Shown: in pieces, positions 51,600 to 60,239 of the stretch
How the letters are laid out: each line of letters opens with the position of its first letter
Numbering within the stretch: the stretch's first letter is position 1
Source: NCEH01 sp043195135
GTDB taxonomy: Bacteria > Pseudomonadota > Alphaproteobacteria > Rhizobiales > Xanthobacteraceae
Direction: 5' to 3' (one strand)
Length of the DNA: 64,000 nucleotides
Assembly: GCF_043195135.1 (NCBI RefSeq)
Contig: NZ_JBAFWP010000006.1
Made by a program: the position numbers and the translations under genes
Notes under the pieces: model-generated
The model's database searches: none
Told to the model about the DNA's origin: nothing
Seen by the model: only the letters and a program-made list of their open reading frames with translations

Positions 51600-52493
51600 T
51601 TAGACCCTCTCGATATCGCGGGTGCCGAACAGGCCGTAAGGCTTGATCATGAGGATGATGATGAGGACGTAGAAGGGCACGATTTCATACAGGTTCCCCC
51701 AGTGCAGGAACTGGCTGTCGAAATAATGCGCGATGTTTTCCAAGAGCCCGATGATGAGCCCGCCCACCACCGCGCCGAACACCGAATCGAGCCCGCCGAG
51801 GATCACCGCCGGGAACACCTTGATGCCGAAGAACGAGAGCGCGGAGGACACGCCGTTGACGATGCCCACCACCACGCCCGCGACCGCCGATACCGCCGCC
51901 GAGATGCCCCAGGAGAGGGCGAACATCTGGCGCACCGAGATGCCGAGCGATTGCGCCACCTGCTGGTTGAAGGCGGTGGCCCGCATGGCGAGGCCGATCT
52001 TGGAATATTTGAAGAACCAGGCGAAGCCGGCCATGATCAGCACGCTGACGCCGGTGGACATCAGATAGGCGCTCTGCACTTGGAGCCCGAATATATCCAC
52101 CTTGCTCACGGCGAAGATCGGCGGGAACGGCTGGGCGAACGTGCCGAACATCCATTTCATCAGCGCCTGGAAGAAGATGGAGAGGCCGATGGTGACCATG
52201 ATCACCGAGATCACCGGCTCGCCGATGAGCGGCCGCAGCACCAGCATCTGCAAGGCCAGGCCGAACAGCATCATGAAGGCGAGCGAGATCAGGAAGCCCC
52301 AGACGAACGGGATCTGCCAATAGGTCAGCAGCCACCAGCAGGCCCAGGCGCCGATCAGCAGGAACTCGCCCTGGGCGAAGTTCACCACCTGCGAGGCCTT
52401 GTAGATGAGCACGAAGCACATGCCCACCACGCCATAGAGCGTGCCGATGATCAGGCCGTTGATGCACAATTGGATGAAGAGCTGAAGGGTCAT
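51600..52493 (-). CDS. LIV-type permease (LivH-like), module 4
   Basis: A 297-residue permease starting MTLQLFIQLCINGLIIGTLY, with the YKASQVVNFAQGEFLLIGAW block near residue 30 and AVILGGLDSVFGAVVGGLI near residue 230. The start at 52493 is the family start; upstream in-frame sequence is repeat DNA. It follows the acyl-CoA ligase gene after 271 bases of repeats. Confidence 0.9.
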   Translation of the reverse strand: MTLQLFIQLCINGLIIGTLYGVVGMCFVLIYKASQVVNFAQGEFLLIGAWACWWLLTYWQIPFVWGFLISLAFMMLFGLALQMLVLRPLIGEPVISVIMVTIGLSIFFQALMKWMFGTFAQPFPPIFAVSKVDIFGLQVQSAYLMSTGVSVLIMAGFAWFFKYSKIGLAMRATAFNQQVAQSLGISVRQMFALSWGISAAVSAVAGVVVGIVNGVSSALSFFGIKVFPAVILGGLDSVFGAVVGGLIIGLLENIAHYFDSQFLHWGNLYEIVPFYVLIIILMIKPYGLFGTRDIERV

Positions 52494-52512
52494 TGTTGCG
52501 CCGCCGCAAAGG

Positions 52513-52713
52513 CCCTCTCCCGCTGGCGGGGGAGGGTTGGGAGGGGGAAGGACGCGGAAGAGCGAGCGGCGCTCGGGGCAGAGGCCGGCGAGGGCCCCCT
52601 CCCCAACCCTCCCCCGCAAGCGGGAGAGGGAGTTATGCCGCGCTGGACTGAGCGCTGCCGTCGGATGCGCTCAAGCTCCCTCCCCCCTTGCGGGGGAGGG
52701 TTGGGGTGGGGGG
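52513..52713. repeat. Three GC-rich palindromic repeats (REP-like), locus 4
   Basis: Copies at 52513-52547, 52595-52630 (inverted) and 52677-52713 fill the 271-base gap between the ligase stop codon (52765) and LivH start (52493). Each has a GGGAGAGGG or GGGGGAGGG arm around a TTGC-type loop with a TTGGGGAGGGG-like tail. No gene is present in this gap. Confidence 0.8.
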
Positions 52714-52764
52714 TATGGCGCCGCCTGGGGTTGGGCGTTGCGCTGCGGGGCGTGGCCGTCTTCA

Positions 52765-54723
52765 TCACGCCGCCCTCTTCTTGCTCGCACCGGCGGCGGG
52801 CGGCGCGAGCTTCAGGTCGATGACCTTGAGCGTCGTGCGGATGCGCTGCTTGGTGCCGTCCTGGAACGCGATGGTGGTGTCCACGTCGATGGTGGGGTCG
52901 CCGCGATACATGGCGTCGATGATCTCGCCATAGCGCTCGTTGATGACCCCGCGCCGCACCTTGCGGGTGCGCGTCAGCTCGCCGTCGTCGGCGTCCAATT
53001 CCTTGTAGAGCAGCAGGAATTTCGAGATGCGCTGCTTCTCGGGCAAGGTCTTGTTCACCTGCTCCACCTCGCGGCGCAGCATGTCCGTCACCTCCTGCTT
53101 GGCCGAGAGGTCGGTATAGGTGGTGAACGAGATGCGGTTCTTCTCCGCCCATTTGGACACGATGGGGAAGCGGATGCAGATCATGGCGGCGAGATGCTCG
53201 CGCCCGTCGCCGAGGATCACGGCTTCCGCCACATAGGGCGAGAATTTCAGCTTGTTCTCGATATATTGCGGCGAGAAGCGGTCGCCATGGGCGGTCTGCG
53301 CCATGTCGCGCACCCGGTCGATCACCACCAGATGGCCGCGCGGATTGACGAAGCCGGCATCCCCCGTGCGCATCCAGCCGCCGTCCACGAACGACTTCGC
53401 GCTTTCTTCCGGGTTGTTGTAATAGCCGGTGAACGTATTGCCGTGGCGCGTGACGATCTCGCCGAGCCCGTTGGGATCGGGATCGTTGATGCGGATCTCC
53501 ACGCCGTTCATCGGCACGCCGACCGTGTCGAAATCCACGTCATTGGCGGTGTGGATGGTATAGGCGCCGAGCAGTTCCGTCTGGCCATAGAGCTGGCGCA
53601 TGGGCACGCCGAGCGCGAGGAAGAAGCGGAACGTATCCGGCCCCAGCGCCGCCCCGCCGGTGGCGGCGGATTTCAGGTGCGAGAAGCCGAGCCGGTCGCG
53701 CAGCGCCCGGAACAGGATGAAGTCTGCCAGCTTGGAGCGCTGCCCGCGATCGAGCGCCGCAAGGCCGAGCTTCATGCCGAAGTCGAACATGGCCCGCTTG
53801 AGGAAGGACGCGTCCATCATGCGCGCCCGCACGTCGGCGGCGATCTGCTCCCACACGCGCGGGGCGAACAGCACGAAGGTGGGGCCGATCTCCCGCATGT
53901 CGGCCATGGTGGTTTCCGGCTCCTCGACGAAGTTCACCTTCATGCGGGAGAGCAGGGCCTGACCGAAGGCGTAGATCTGCTCCATGATCCAGGGCATCTG
54001 GAGCACGGAGACATATTCGTCGTCCGGCCCGCGCATGTCGGCGGCGAGATAGGCCGCGCAATGGCGCAGCACGGCGCCGCCCGTGAGCATGGCGAGCTTG
54101 GGGTGGGAGGTGGTGCCCGAGGTGGTGCACAGGATCGCCACGTCGGCGCCGGAGCCCTGCGCGACCAGCCGCGGGTAGGCCTCCGGCTCGGCCGCCGCGC
54201 GCGCCGCGCCGCGGGCTTCGAGGTCCGCCAGGGAAACCAGGCGGGCGTCCTCATATTTGCGCAGCCCGCGCGGGTCGGCATAGATGATGTGCCGCACCGT
54301 GGGGATGCGGTCTTCCAGCTGGAGCAGCTTGTCCACCTGCTCCTCGTCCTCGGCGAAGAGGACCGCCACGTCCGCATAGGTGACGAGATAGGCCACCTCG
54401 TCCGCCAGCGCGTCGCGATAGATGCCGAGCGATTGCCCGCCGACCGCGTGGATGGCGATCTCGCCCATCAGCCATTCCGGGCGATTGTCGCCGAGCAGCG
54501 AGATCACGTCGCCGCGCGCAACCCCGAGGTCGAGCAGGCCGAGCGCCATGTTCTGGACGCGCGTGTTCACCTGCTGCCAGGTATAGGCGTTCCAGATGCC
54601 GAGGTCTTTCTCGCGCAGCCAGGTATCGGCCGGGTGCTGGCGCGCATTGAGCGCGAGCAGCTTGGGAAACGTGTCGTAGATCGCCACGTCGGGCAAGGCG
54701 GAGGCGGGGCTGTTCACGCTCAT
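52765..54723 (-). CDS. Acyl-CoA synthetase, long-chain/FadD15-like
   Basis: A 652-residue adenylate-forming CoA ligase with every key motif: phosphate loop CTTSGTTSHPKLAML near residue 218, A5 QLYGQTELLGAYT, GGWMRTGDAGFVNPRGH, and the hinge VVIDRVRDMAQTAHGDRFSP. Size and motifs match the long-chain group that sits inside LIV clusters of aromatic- and fatty-acid degraders. It would trap the imported acid as CoA ester in the cytoplasm. It lies 7 bases after LivG, so the two are translationally close. Start 54723 (MSVNSPASALP) chosen over upstream frames inside LivG. Confidence 0.88.
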   Translation of the reverse strand: MSVNSPASALPDVAIYDTFPKLLALNARQHPADTWLREKDLGIWNAYTWQQVNTRVQNMALGLLDLGVARGDVISLLGDNRPEWLMGEIAIHAVGGQSLGIYRDALADEVAYLVTYADVAVLFAEDEEQVDKLLQLEDRIPTVRHIIYADPRGLRKYEDARLVSLADLEARGAARAAAEPEAYPRLVAQGSGADVAILCTTSGTTSHPKLAMLTGGAVLRHCAAYLAADMRGPDDEYVSVLQMPWIMEQIYAFGQALLSRMKVNFVEEPETTMADMREIGPTFVLFAPRVWEQIAADVRARMMDASFLKRAMFDFGMKLGLAALDRGQRSKLADFILFRALRDRLGFSHLKSAATGGAALGPDTFRFFLALGVPMRQLYGQTELLGAYTIHTANDVDFDTVGVPMNGVEIRINDPDPNGLGEIVTRHGNTFTGYYNNPEESAKSFVDGGWMRTGDAGFVNPRGHLVVIDRVRDMAQTAHGDRFSPQYIENKLKFSPYVAEAVILGDGREHLAAMICIRFPIVSKWAEKNRISFTTYTDLSAKQEVTDMLRREVEQVNKTLPEKQRISKFLLLYKELDADDGELTRTRKVRRGVINERYGEIIDAMYRGDPTIDVDTTIAFQDGTKQRIRTTLKVIDLKLAPPAAGASKKRAA

Positions 54724-54730
54724 GGCTGCC

Positions 54731-55579
54731 TCACGCGGACACGGCCTGGAGGAGGGGCGCATCTTCGACGACGAGGTCTTCCTCGCCCAGATAGGCCTTG
54801 CGGACATTGGGATTGGCCAGCACGTCGGCGGGCAGGCCCTCGGCGATCTTGCGGCCGAAATCGAGCACCATGACGCGGTGGGAAATGTCCATCACCACGC
54901 CCATGTCGTGCTCGATCATGATGATGGTCATGCCCCATTCTTCGTTGAGATCGACGATATAGCGGGCCATGTCCTCCTTCTCTTCGAGGTTCATGCCGGC
55001 CATGGGCTCGTCGAGCAGGATCAGCTTGGGCTGGAGGGCGACGGCGCGCGCCAGTTCCACGCGCTTGCGCAGGCCGTAGGAGAGCGTGCCGGCGGTGGCC
55101 TTGCGCACATGCTGGATTTCGAGGAAGTCGATGACATCCTCCACCGCCTTGCGGTGCTCCAATTCTTCCTTCTGCGCGCCGCCGATCCAATAGATCGCGC
55201 CGGTGAACAGATTGTTCTTCAGCAGATGGTGGCGGCCGACCATGATATTGTCGAGCACGCTCATGTGGTGGAACAGCGCGAGATTCTGGAACGTGCGGCC
55301 GATGCCGGCGGCGGCGCGCTTGTTCGGCTTCAGGCGGGTGATGTCCTGCCCGTCGAACGCGATGCGGCCTTCCTGCGGCGAATAGCGGCCGGAAATGCAG
55401 TTCAGCAACGAGGTCTTGCCCGCGCCGTTCGGGCCGATGACCGAGAACAGCTCGCCGCTGCGGACGGAAAATCCGACGTTGCTGAGCGCTTTAAGACCGC
55501 CGAACCGCAGCGAAATGCCATCGACATTCAACAACGACGAGTCGGCGGCGGATGCGCCAGGACCCTTGCCTGTCGACAT
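54731..55579 (-). CDS. LIV-type ABC importer ATPase (LivG-like), module 4
   Basis: A 282-residue ATPase starting MSTGKGPGASAADSSLLNVD with GGGAGGGG 4 bases upstream. Walker A IGPNGAGKTS near residue 49, signature LSYGLRKRVELARAV, Walker B LILLDEPMAGM. It is the first gene of module 4 and is divergent from the IclR-synthetase fusion gene, with 168 bases between holding two matching operators. Confidence 0.92.
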   Translation of the reverse strand: MSTGKGPGASAADSSLLNVDGISLRFGGLKALSNVGFSVRSGELFSVIGPNGAGKTSLLNCISGRYSPQEGRIAFDGQDITRLKPNKRAAAGIGRTFQNLALFHHMSVLDNIMVGRHHLLKNNLFTGAIYWIGGAQKEELEHRKAVEDVIDFLEIQHVRKATAGTLSYGLRKRVELARAVALQPKLILLDEPMAGMNLEEKEDMARYIVDLNEEWGMTIIMIEHDMGVVMDISHRVMVLDFGRKIAEGLPADVLANPNVRKAYLGEEDLVVEDAPLLQAVSA

Positions 55580-55627
55580 GTTCCCCTCCCGAATTCCGCA
55601 TATGCGCGGGTGGCTTCTATGGCCGCA

Positions 55628-55643
55628 TCCCACATTGTGAGAT
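55628..55643. promoter_or_regulatory. IclR-type operator candidate A
   Basis: TCCCACATTGTGAGAT, with an imperfect dyad CCCACA-T-TGTGAG. It is 49 bases upstream of the LivG start, where it could control module 4. It matches the reverse complement of site B (55731-55746) at 13 of 16 positions. Confidence 0.55.
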
Positions 55644-55730
55644 GAATTGGATTGATTATCTAGCGAACGTTTGCTTCTTTCAAGGGAGATCGCAGTTGCT
55701 CTCCTGAAATATTGCGGCACCGACGATTTT

Positions 55731-55746
55731 GTCTCACATTGTAGGA
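55731..55746. promoter_or_regulatory. IclR-type operator candidate B
   Basis: GTCTCACATTGTAGGA, dyad CTCACA-T-TGTAGG, related to site A. It overlaps the ribosome-binding region (TAGGA) of the fusion gene that starts at 55748, so binding would repress that gene. Together with site A it suggests control of both divergent units by one IclR-type domain, which the fusion gene itself encodes. Confidence 0.55.
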
Positions 55747-55747
55747 C

Positions 55748-57373
55748 ATGACCGACGACGAACTTGACCAGACGGCGCCGCGGGGCGCGCAGAGCCTCGG
55801 GCGGGCCATCGCCGTCCTGCGGGTTGTGGCCAATGCCGCCCCGCACCCGGTGCGCCTCGCCGACCTGATCCAGGGCACCGGACTATCCAAGGCCACCGCC
55901 CATCGCCTGGCGACGACCTTGGTGTTCGAGACCCTGCTGGCCTATGACCCCCGCGAGCGATGCTATGCCCTCGGCGCCTTCTTCTCGAAGTTCGTCGCCG
56001 GCAAGGCTCAGGCCGCCTCGCGTCTGCCGGTCGAGGAGGACGGGGCCCGCCCGGCGGCGCATCCGGACCGCTACAGCGGCAGCAAGATTCCCCTGGCCCA
56101 TCTGCTGTGCGACCGGCACCTCGCGGTAAAACGCGCCCATCCCGCGATGATTCACGAGACGGTCTCGGGCCAGACTTCTGAATTGAGCTTCGGCAAGCTC
56201 GCGGAATATTCATCTCGATTTGCCCGTGTTCTTTCGGCGGCGGGCATCCGGAAAGGCGACCGGGTCGCCGTCCTGCTGCCCAAGGGCATGGAACTGGTGA
56301 TCACCGCGCTCGCGATCTGGCGGATCGGCGCGGTCTACATGCCGCTCTTCTCCACCTATTCGCCCGCGGCCGTGGAAGCCCGGCTGAAGGCCGGCGGCGT
56401 CAAGGCCGTGGTGGCGAACCGCTTCCTCATCGATCGCGCCTCCCGCTACATCACCGAGAAGACCTTCGTCTGCTTGATCGAGGGCGACCAGATCAACCGG
56501 ATCGACGGCAAGGTGACCCAGTTCTGGTCGTCCATCTATGCGTCCGAGCCGCTCGAAGGGGTGGAAACCTACGGCGCCAACGACCCCTTCACCATGACCT
56601 ATGCCCCGAGCTTCGTGGAGGCCCGGCTCGGCCTTCTGACGCCGGTGCGGGCGCTGGCGGCGATCGAGCAATATATGCGCATCGGCATGGATGTCCGTGA
56701 CGACGACGTCTATTGGAACATGGCCGACCAGGGCTGGGAATACGGCATCTATTACGGTCTCATCGGTCCTCTCCTGATCGGATGCTCGATCCTGTTCTGC
56801 GATGGGCCGTACGACGTCTCGCAGGGCTATCGCGTGCTGTCGAAGTTCCGCGTCACCAACCTCACGGCCGCCCCGTCCCAGATCAAGGCATGGCGGCGCG
56901 GCGATCCGAACGACGCCACATCGCCCTTCGCCATCCGCATGGTCACGGTGGGGGGCGAACCGCTCCCGCCCGACGTCATCTCCTGGGTGACGCAGAAGCT
57001 CGAAGTGCCGCTGATCAACCAGTATGGACACCGCGAGACCGGCATGATCGTGGGGATGAAATACGACCCGCGCGATCCCGCCGCTTCGCGGCGCTCCTCC
57101 GTCGGCCGCGTGATGCCGGGCTTTGCCCTTGCGGTGCTCGACAAGCACGGCGCCGAACTCCCCGCCGGCGCCGAGGGCATCCTCGCCATCCATGTGGCGC
57201 GCTCGCCTTTGTTCTGGTTCCGCTCCTATTTCAAGGACGACGCCAGGACGAAGACGCGATTCCCGTTCGGCAACGACTATTATATTCTTGGCGATACCGG
57301 CTTCATCGACGACGAAGGATGGGTCCACTACAGCGGACGGGCATCCCATGCCATCTTGATGCAGAAAGATTGA
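55748..57373 (+). CDS. IclR DNA-binding domain fused to a degenerate acyl-CoA-synthetase domain
   Basis: A 541-residue chimera in one uninterrupted frame. Residues 14-90 are an IclR winged helix-turn-helix (GRAIAVLRVVANA, LIQGTGLSKATAHRLATTL, RCYALGAF); the usual IclR effector domain is missing. After a linker, residues about 130-541 are an acetyl-CoA-synthetase-type adenylation domain (GIRKGDRVAVLLPKGMELVI, DVYWNMADQGWEYGIYYGLI, NQYGHRETGM, GDTGFIDDEG, SGRASHAI). The phosphate loop expected at residues 285-295 (YTSGTTG-PKG) reads YAPSFVEARLG, same length but no catalytic residues, and the chain stops at the hinge, so the C-terminal domain with the catalytic Lys is absent. It may be an acid- or CoA-ester-sensing regulator of module 4. 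A decaying gene fusion is the alternative. Confidence 0.8.
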   Translation: MTDDELDQTAPRGAQSLGRAIAVLRVVANAAPHPVRLADLIQGTGLSKATAHRLATTLVFETLLAYDPRERCYALGAFFSKFVAGKAQAASRLPVEEDGARPAAHPDRYSGSKIPLAHLLCDRHLAVKRAHPAMIHETVSGQTSELSFGKLAEYSSRFARVLSAAGIRKGDRVAVLLPKGMELVITALAIWRIGAVYMPLFSTYSPAAVEARLKAGGVKAVVANRFLIDRASRYITEKTFVCLIEGDQINRIDGKVTQFWSSIYASEPLEGVETYGANDPFTMTYAPSFVEARLGLLTPVRALAAIEQYMRIGMDVRDDDVYWNMADQGWEYGIYYGLIGPLLIGCSILFCDGPYDVSQGYRVLSKFRVTNLTAAPSQIKAWRRGDPNDATSPFAIRMVTVGGEPLPPDVISWVTQKLEVPLINQYGHRETGMIVGMKYDPRDPAASRRSSVGRVMPGFALAVLDKHGAELPAGAEGILAIHVARSPLFWFRSYFKDDARTKTRFPFGNDYYILGDTGFIDDEGWVHYSGRASHAILMQKD

Positions 57374-57471
57374 AGGCGCGTCCGTGCGCGGGTCATGCTT
57401 TCTCTCCCATAATGGCGGCCGTCTCGGCTGGCGTGGCGCGCGGTTCCCGATCATTCCGTCGGGTTATCTGG

Positions 57472-57487
57472 AAACAATCGAACGTTC
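57472..57487. promoter_or_regulatory. TetR operator candidate upstream of the tetR gene
   Basis: AAACAATCGAACGTTC matches the reverse complement of the dyad at 58344-58359 (AAACGATCGTACGTTT) at 13 of 16 positions. It is 152 bases upstream of the TetR start, in the 265-base gap 57374-57638, and would allow autoregulation. Nothing else is recognisable in that gap. Confidence 0.45.
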
Positions 57488-57638
57488 TTTTTCTCTCCCG
57501 GTCAAGGCCATTTTTGGCCGCTTGCGTCTTGCGCCGCCGCCGCGCTGCGCCCACTCTAGGCCCGGCGCCGGGGTCGGCGGCCGCATCCATCACCCAAGGC
57601 TCGCGCGCCCAAGAGCGCGACTGCAAATTGAGAAAAAG

Positions 57639-58319
57639 ATGGCGCGTACAGTCGGTTCCAACGGTGCCCGCACCGCCCAGGCGATCCGCCAGGCGGGGGT
57701 GCTGCTGATCTACAAGCACGGCTACGAAGCCATGAGCCTGCGGCAACTCGCCGCCGAGGTCGGGCTCCAGTCCGGCTCGCTGTACAAGTATTTCGAAAAC
57801 AAGCAGAGCCTGCTGTTCGATATCGTGCGCGACCACATGGAAGACCTGACCGCCCGCGCCCGCGAGGCGCTGGACGGGCTGGATGATCCGCTGGAGCGCC
57901 TGCGGGCCTTTACCGGCTTTCACCTGCGCTATCACATGACACGGCGCGCCCACGTCTTCATCGCCAACATGGAAATCCGCTCGCTGGATGACGCGCATCG
58001 CGCCGTCGTGGTCGAGATGCGGCGCAATTACGAGGGGCTGCTGGAGCAGATCCTCCGCGATGGGGCCGCGCAGGGCCTCTTCCGCGTGAGCGAGCCCAGG
58101 GTCTCCACCTATGCCATCATCTCCATGCTCACCGGCATCTGCATGTGGTACCGGCCCGACGGGCGGTTGAGCCAGGACGATCTGGTGGCCATCTATGGCG
58201 ATCTCGTCACCCAGGGGGTCGCACCGGGATCGCCGCACGGGCTGCCCCCGGCCCATGACGCGCCGCCCGTTCCGGCCACCGCCCCGCCGCCCCGCGCAAA
58301 GCGCAGCGCACGCGCCTGA
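57639..58319 (+). CDS. TetR-family regulator of the leucine/isovalerate operon
   Basis: A 226-residue TetR protein starting MARTVGSNGARTAQAIRQAG. The helix-turn-helix is clear (LLIYKHGYEAMSLRQLAAEV, LQSGSLYKYFENKQSLLFDI) and an all-helical ligand domain follows. ATG 57639 is the family start; the frame upstream is open but not conserved in type. It is 155 bases upstream of mccB on the same strand with an operator-like dyad between, so it probably represses the acyl-CoA carboxylase operon in response to an acyl-CoA. Confidence 0.87.
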   Translation: MARTVGSNGARTAQAIRQAGVLLIYKHGYEAMSLRQLAAEVGLQSGSLYKYFENKQSLLFDIVRDHMEDLTARAREALDGLDDPLERLRAFTGFHLRYHMTRRAHVFIANMEIRSLDDAHRAVVVEMRRNYEGLLEQILRDGAAQGLFRVSEPRVSTYAIISMLTGICMWYRPDGRLSQDDLVAIYGDLVTQGVAPGSPHGLPPAHDAPPVPATAPPPRAKRSARA

Positions 58320-58343
58320 TTTGCCCTTGCGGTTCTCATAAAA

Positions 58344-58359
58344 AAACGTACGATCGTTT
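58344..58359. promoter_or_regulatory. TetR operator candidate upstream of mccB
   Basis: AAACGTACGATCGTTT: a 5-bp perfect dyad (AAACG/CGTTT) around TACGAT, placed in an AT-rich patch 116 bases upstream of the mccB start and directly after the tetR stop. Its reverse complement recurs upstream of tetR (57472-57487). Confidence 0.55.
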
Positions 58360-58474
58360 CCAAGCCGACGCGAAGCGGCACGGGAGGAAACACGGTTCGA
58401 GGGCCCGCCCGCCTTGCCGGCGCGGTGATCGGGGCGTTCGTCCTTCCGCAATCGACACTCAGGGGTGAGGCCTC

Positions 58475-60082
58475 ATGGCGATCATCGAGGATGCGGTGGA
58501 CCGCCGCTCCGAAGCCTATGTCCGCAATCGCGCGGCGTTGTTCGCCAGCGTCAGCGATCTGCGCGAAAAGGTGGAGCGCATCTCCCAGGGCGGTGGGGAA
58601 GTCGCCCGCGAGCGCCATCTCAAGCGCGGCAAGCTGCTGCCGCGCGACCGTATCCGCACCTTGCTGGACACGGGCTCGCCGTTCCTGGAGCTCTCCCAGC
58701 TCGCCGCCTACGACATGTACGAGGGCGAGGTGCCGGCCGCCGGCATCATCACGGGCATCGGCCGCGTGTCCGGCCGCGAATGCATGATCGTCGCCAATGA
58801 TGCGACGGTGAAGGGCGGCACCTATTTCCCCATGACGGTGAAGAAGCACCTGCGCGCCCAGGCCATCGCGCGGGAAAACCATTTGCCCTGCGTCTATCTG
58901 GTGGACAGCGGCGGCGCCAACCTGCCGAACCAGGACGAAGTATTCCCGGACCGCGAGCATTTCGGCCGCATCTTCTTCAACCAGGCCAATATGTCGGCCG
59001 AGGGCATCGCCCAGGTGGCGGTGGTCATGGGCTCCTGCACCGCCGGCGGCGCCTATGTGCCGGCCATGGCCGACCAATCCATCATGGTGAAGAACCAGGC
59101 CACCATCTTCCTCGGCGGCCCGCCGCTGGTGAAGGCGGCCACCGGCGAGGTGGTCACCGCCGAGGAACTGGGTGGTGCGGACGTGCACACCCGCGTCTCC
59201 GGTGTCGCCGACCATATGGCGGAGAACGATGCCCATGCGCTCGGCATCGCCCGCACCATCATCGGCGATCTCAACCGGGTGAAGCGGCATGATCTCGACA
59301 TCCGCCCGCCCAAGGCGCCGCTCTATGATGCGGAAGAGATCTACGGCATCGTCTCGGAAGATCCCAAGAAGCCGTTCGACGTGCGCCAGATCATCGCCCG
59401 CATCGTCGACGGCTCGGAGTTCGACGAGTTCAAGCCGCTCTACGGCCAGACCCTGGTGACCGGCTTTGCCCGCATCTTCGGCTATCCCGTCGGGATCATC
59501 GCCAATAACGGCATTCTGTTTTCCGAGAGCGCGCTGAAGGGCGCGCATTTCGTGGAATTGTGCTGCCAGCGCAATATCCCGCTGGTGTTCCTTCAGAACA
59601 TCACCGGCTTCATGGTGGGCCGCAAATATGAGGCCGGCGGCATCGCCAAGGACGGCGCGAAGCTGGTCAATGCGGTCTCCTGCGCCAGCGTGCCGAAATT
59701 CACCGTGGTGATCGGCAATTCCTTCGGCGCCGGAAACTACGGCATGTGCGGGCGCGCGTACGATCCGCGCTTCCTGTGGATGTGGCCCAATGCGCGCATC
59801 TCGGTGATGGGCGGCGAGCAGGCGGCGAACGTGCTCGCCCAGGTGAAGCGCGACGGCATCGAGGGCAAGGGCGGCACCTGGCCGGCCGAGGAGGAGGCCG
59901 CCTTCAAGGCGCCGATCCAGGCCCAGTACGACCGCCAGGGCCATCCTTATTATTCCTCCGCGCGGATCTGGGACGACGGGGTGATCGACCCCGCCGACAC
60001 CCGCATGGTGCTGGCGCTCGCGCTCTCCGCCGCGCTCAATGCGCCGGACAGGGAGACGCGCTTCGGCGTGTTCCGCATGTGA
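58475..60082 (+). CDS. mccB: Methylcrotonyl-CoA carboxylase, carboxyltransferase (beta) subunit
   Basis: A 535-residue carboxyltransferase. N-terminal acyl-CoA half (GGGEVARERHLKRGKLLPRD, VDSGGANLPNQDEVFPDREH) and C-terminal carboxybiotin half (FLQNITGFMVGRKYEAGGIA, NSFGAGNYGMCGRAYDPRFL) are complete. The NQDEVFPDREHFGRIFFNQA stretch is typical of methylcrotonyl-CoA (or the related geranyl-CoA) carboxylase beta. With the alpha subunit (61013-63016) it carboxylates 3-methylcrotonyl-CoA in leucine catabolism. First structural gene of the operon. Confidence 0.9.
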   Translation: MAIIEDAVDRRSEAYVRNRAALFASVSDLREKVERISQGGGEVARERHLKRGKLLPRDRIRTLLDTGSPFLELSQLAAYDMYEGEVPAAGIITGIGRVSGRECMIVANDATVKGGTYFPMTVKKHLRAQAIARENHLPCVYLVDSGGANLPNQDEVFPDREHFGRIFFNQANMSAEGIAQVAVVMGSCTAGGAYVPAMADQSIMVKNQATIFLGGPPLVKAATGEVVTAEELGGADVHTRVSGVADHMAENDAHALGIARTIIGDLNRVKRHDLDIRPPKAPLYDAEEIYGIVSEDPKKPFDVRQIIARIVDGSEFDEFKPLYGQTLVTGFARIFGYPVGIIANNGILFSESALKGAHFVELCCQRNIPLVFLQNITGFMVGRKYEAGGIAKDGAKLVNAVSCASVPKFTVVIGNSFGAGNYGMCGRAYDPRFLWMWPNARISVMGGEQAANVLAQVKRDGIEGKGGTWPAEEEAAFKAPIQAQYDRQGHPYYSSARIWDDGVIDPADTRMVLALALSAALNAPDRETRFGVFRM

Positions 60083-60113
60083 GGAGTCTTACGCCGGCCT
60101 TGCCGCGCCATTT

Positions 60114-60210
60114 CCCCCTCCCAACCCTCCCCCGCAAGCGGGAGAGGGCTTTGCCGTTGCGTTCTCCGCAAGCTCCCTCTCCCGCTTGCGGGGGAGGGCT
60201 GGGGAGGGGG
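60114..60210. repeat. Paired GC-rich palindromic repeats (REP-like), locus 5
   Basis: Copies at 60114-60148 (inverted type) and 60173-60210 between the mccB stop codon and the hydratase start at 60240. Same CTCTCCCGC-TTGC-GGGGGAGGG hairpin and GGGGAGGGGG tail as elsewhere. They may reduce expression of the downstream genes relative to mccB. Confidence 0.8.
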
Positions 60211-60239
60211 CATGCGCACTCGCTTCGGAGCGCCCGTCC

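Noticed and set aside
55748..57373. Functional acetyl-CoA synthetase
   Set aside because: The phosphate loop lacks the Ser/Thr/Gly/Lys residues needed for adenylation and the C-terminal domain with the catalytic Lys is absent.
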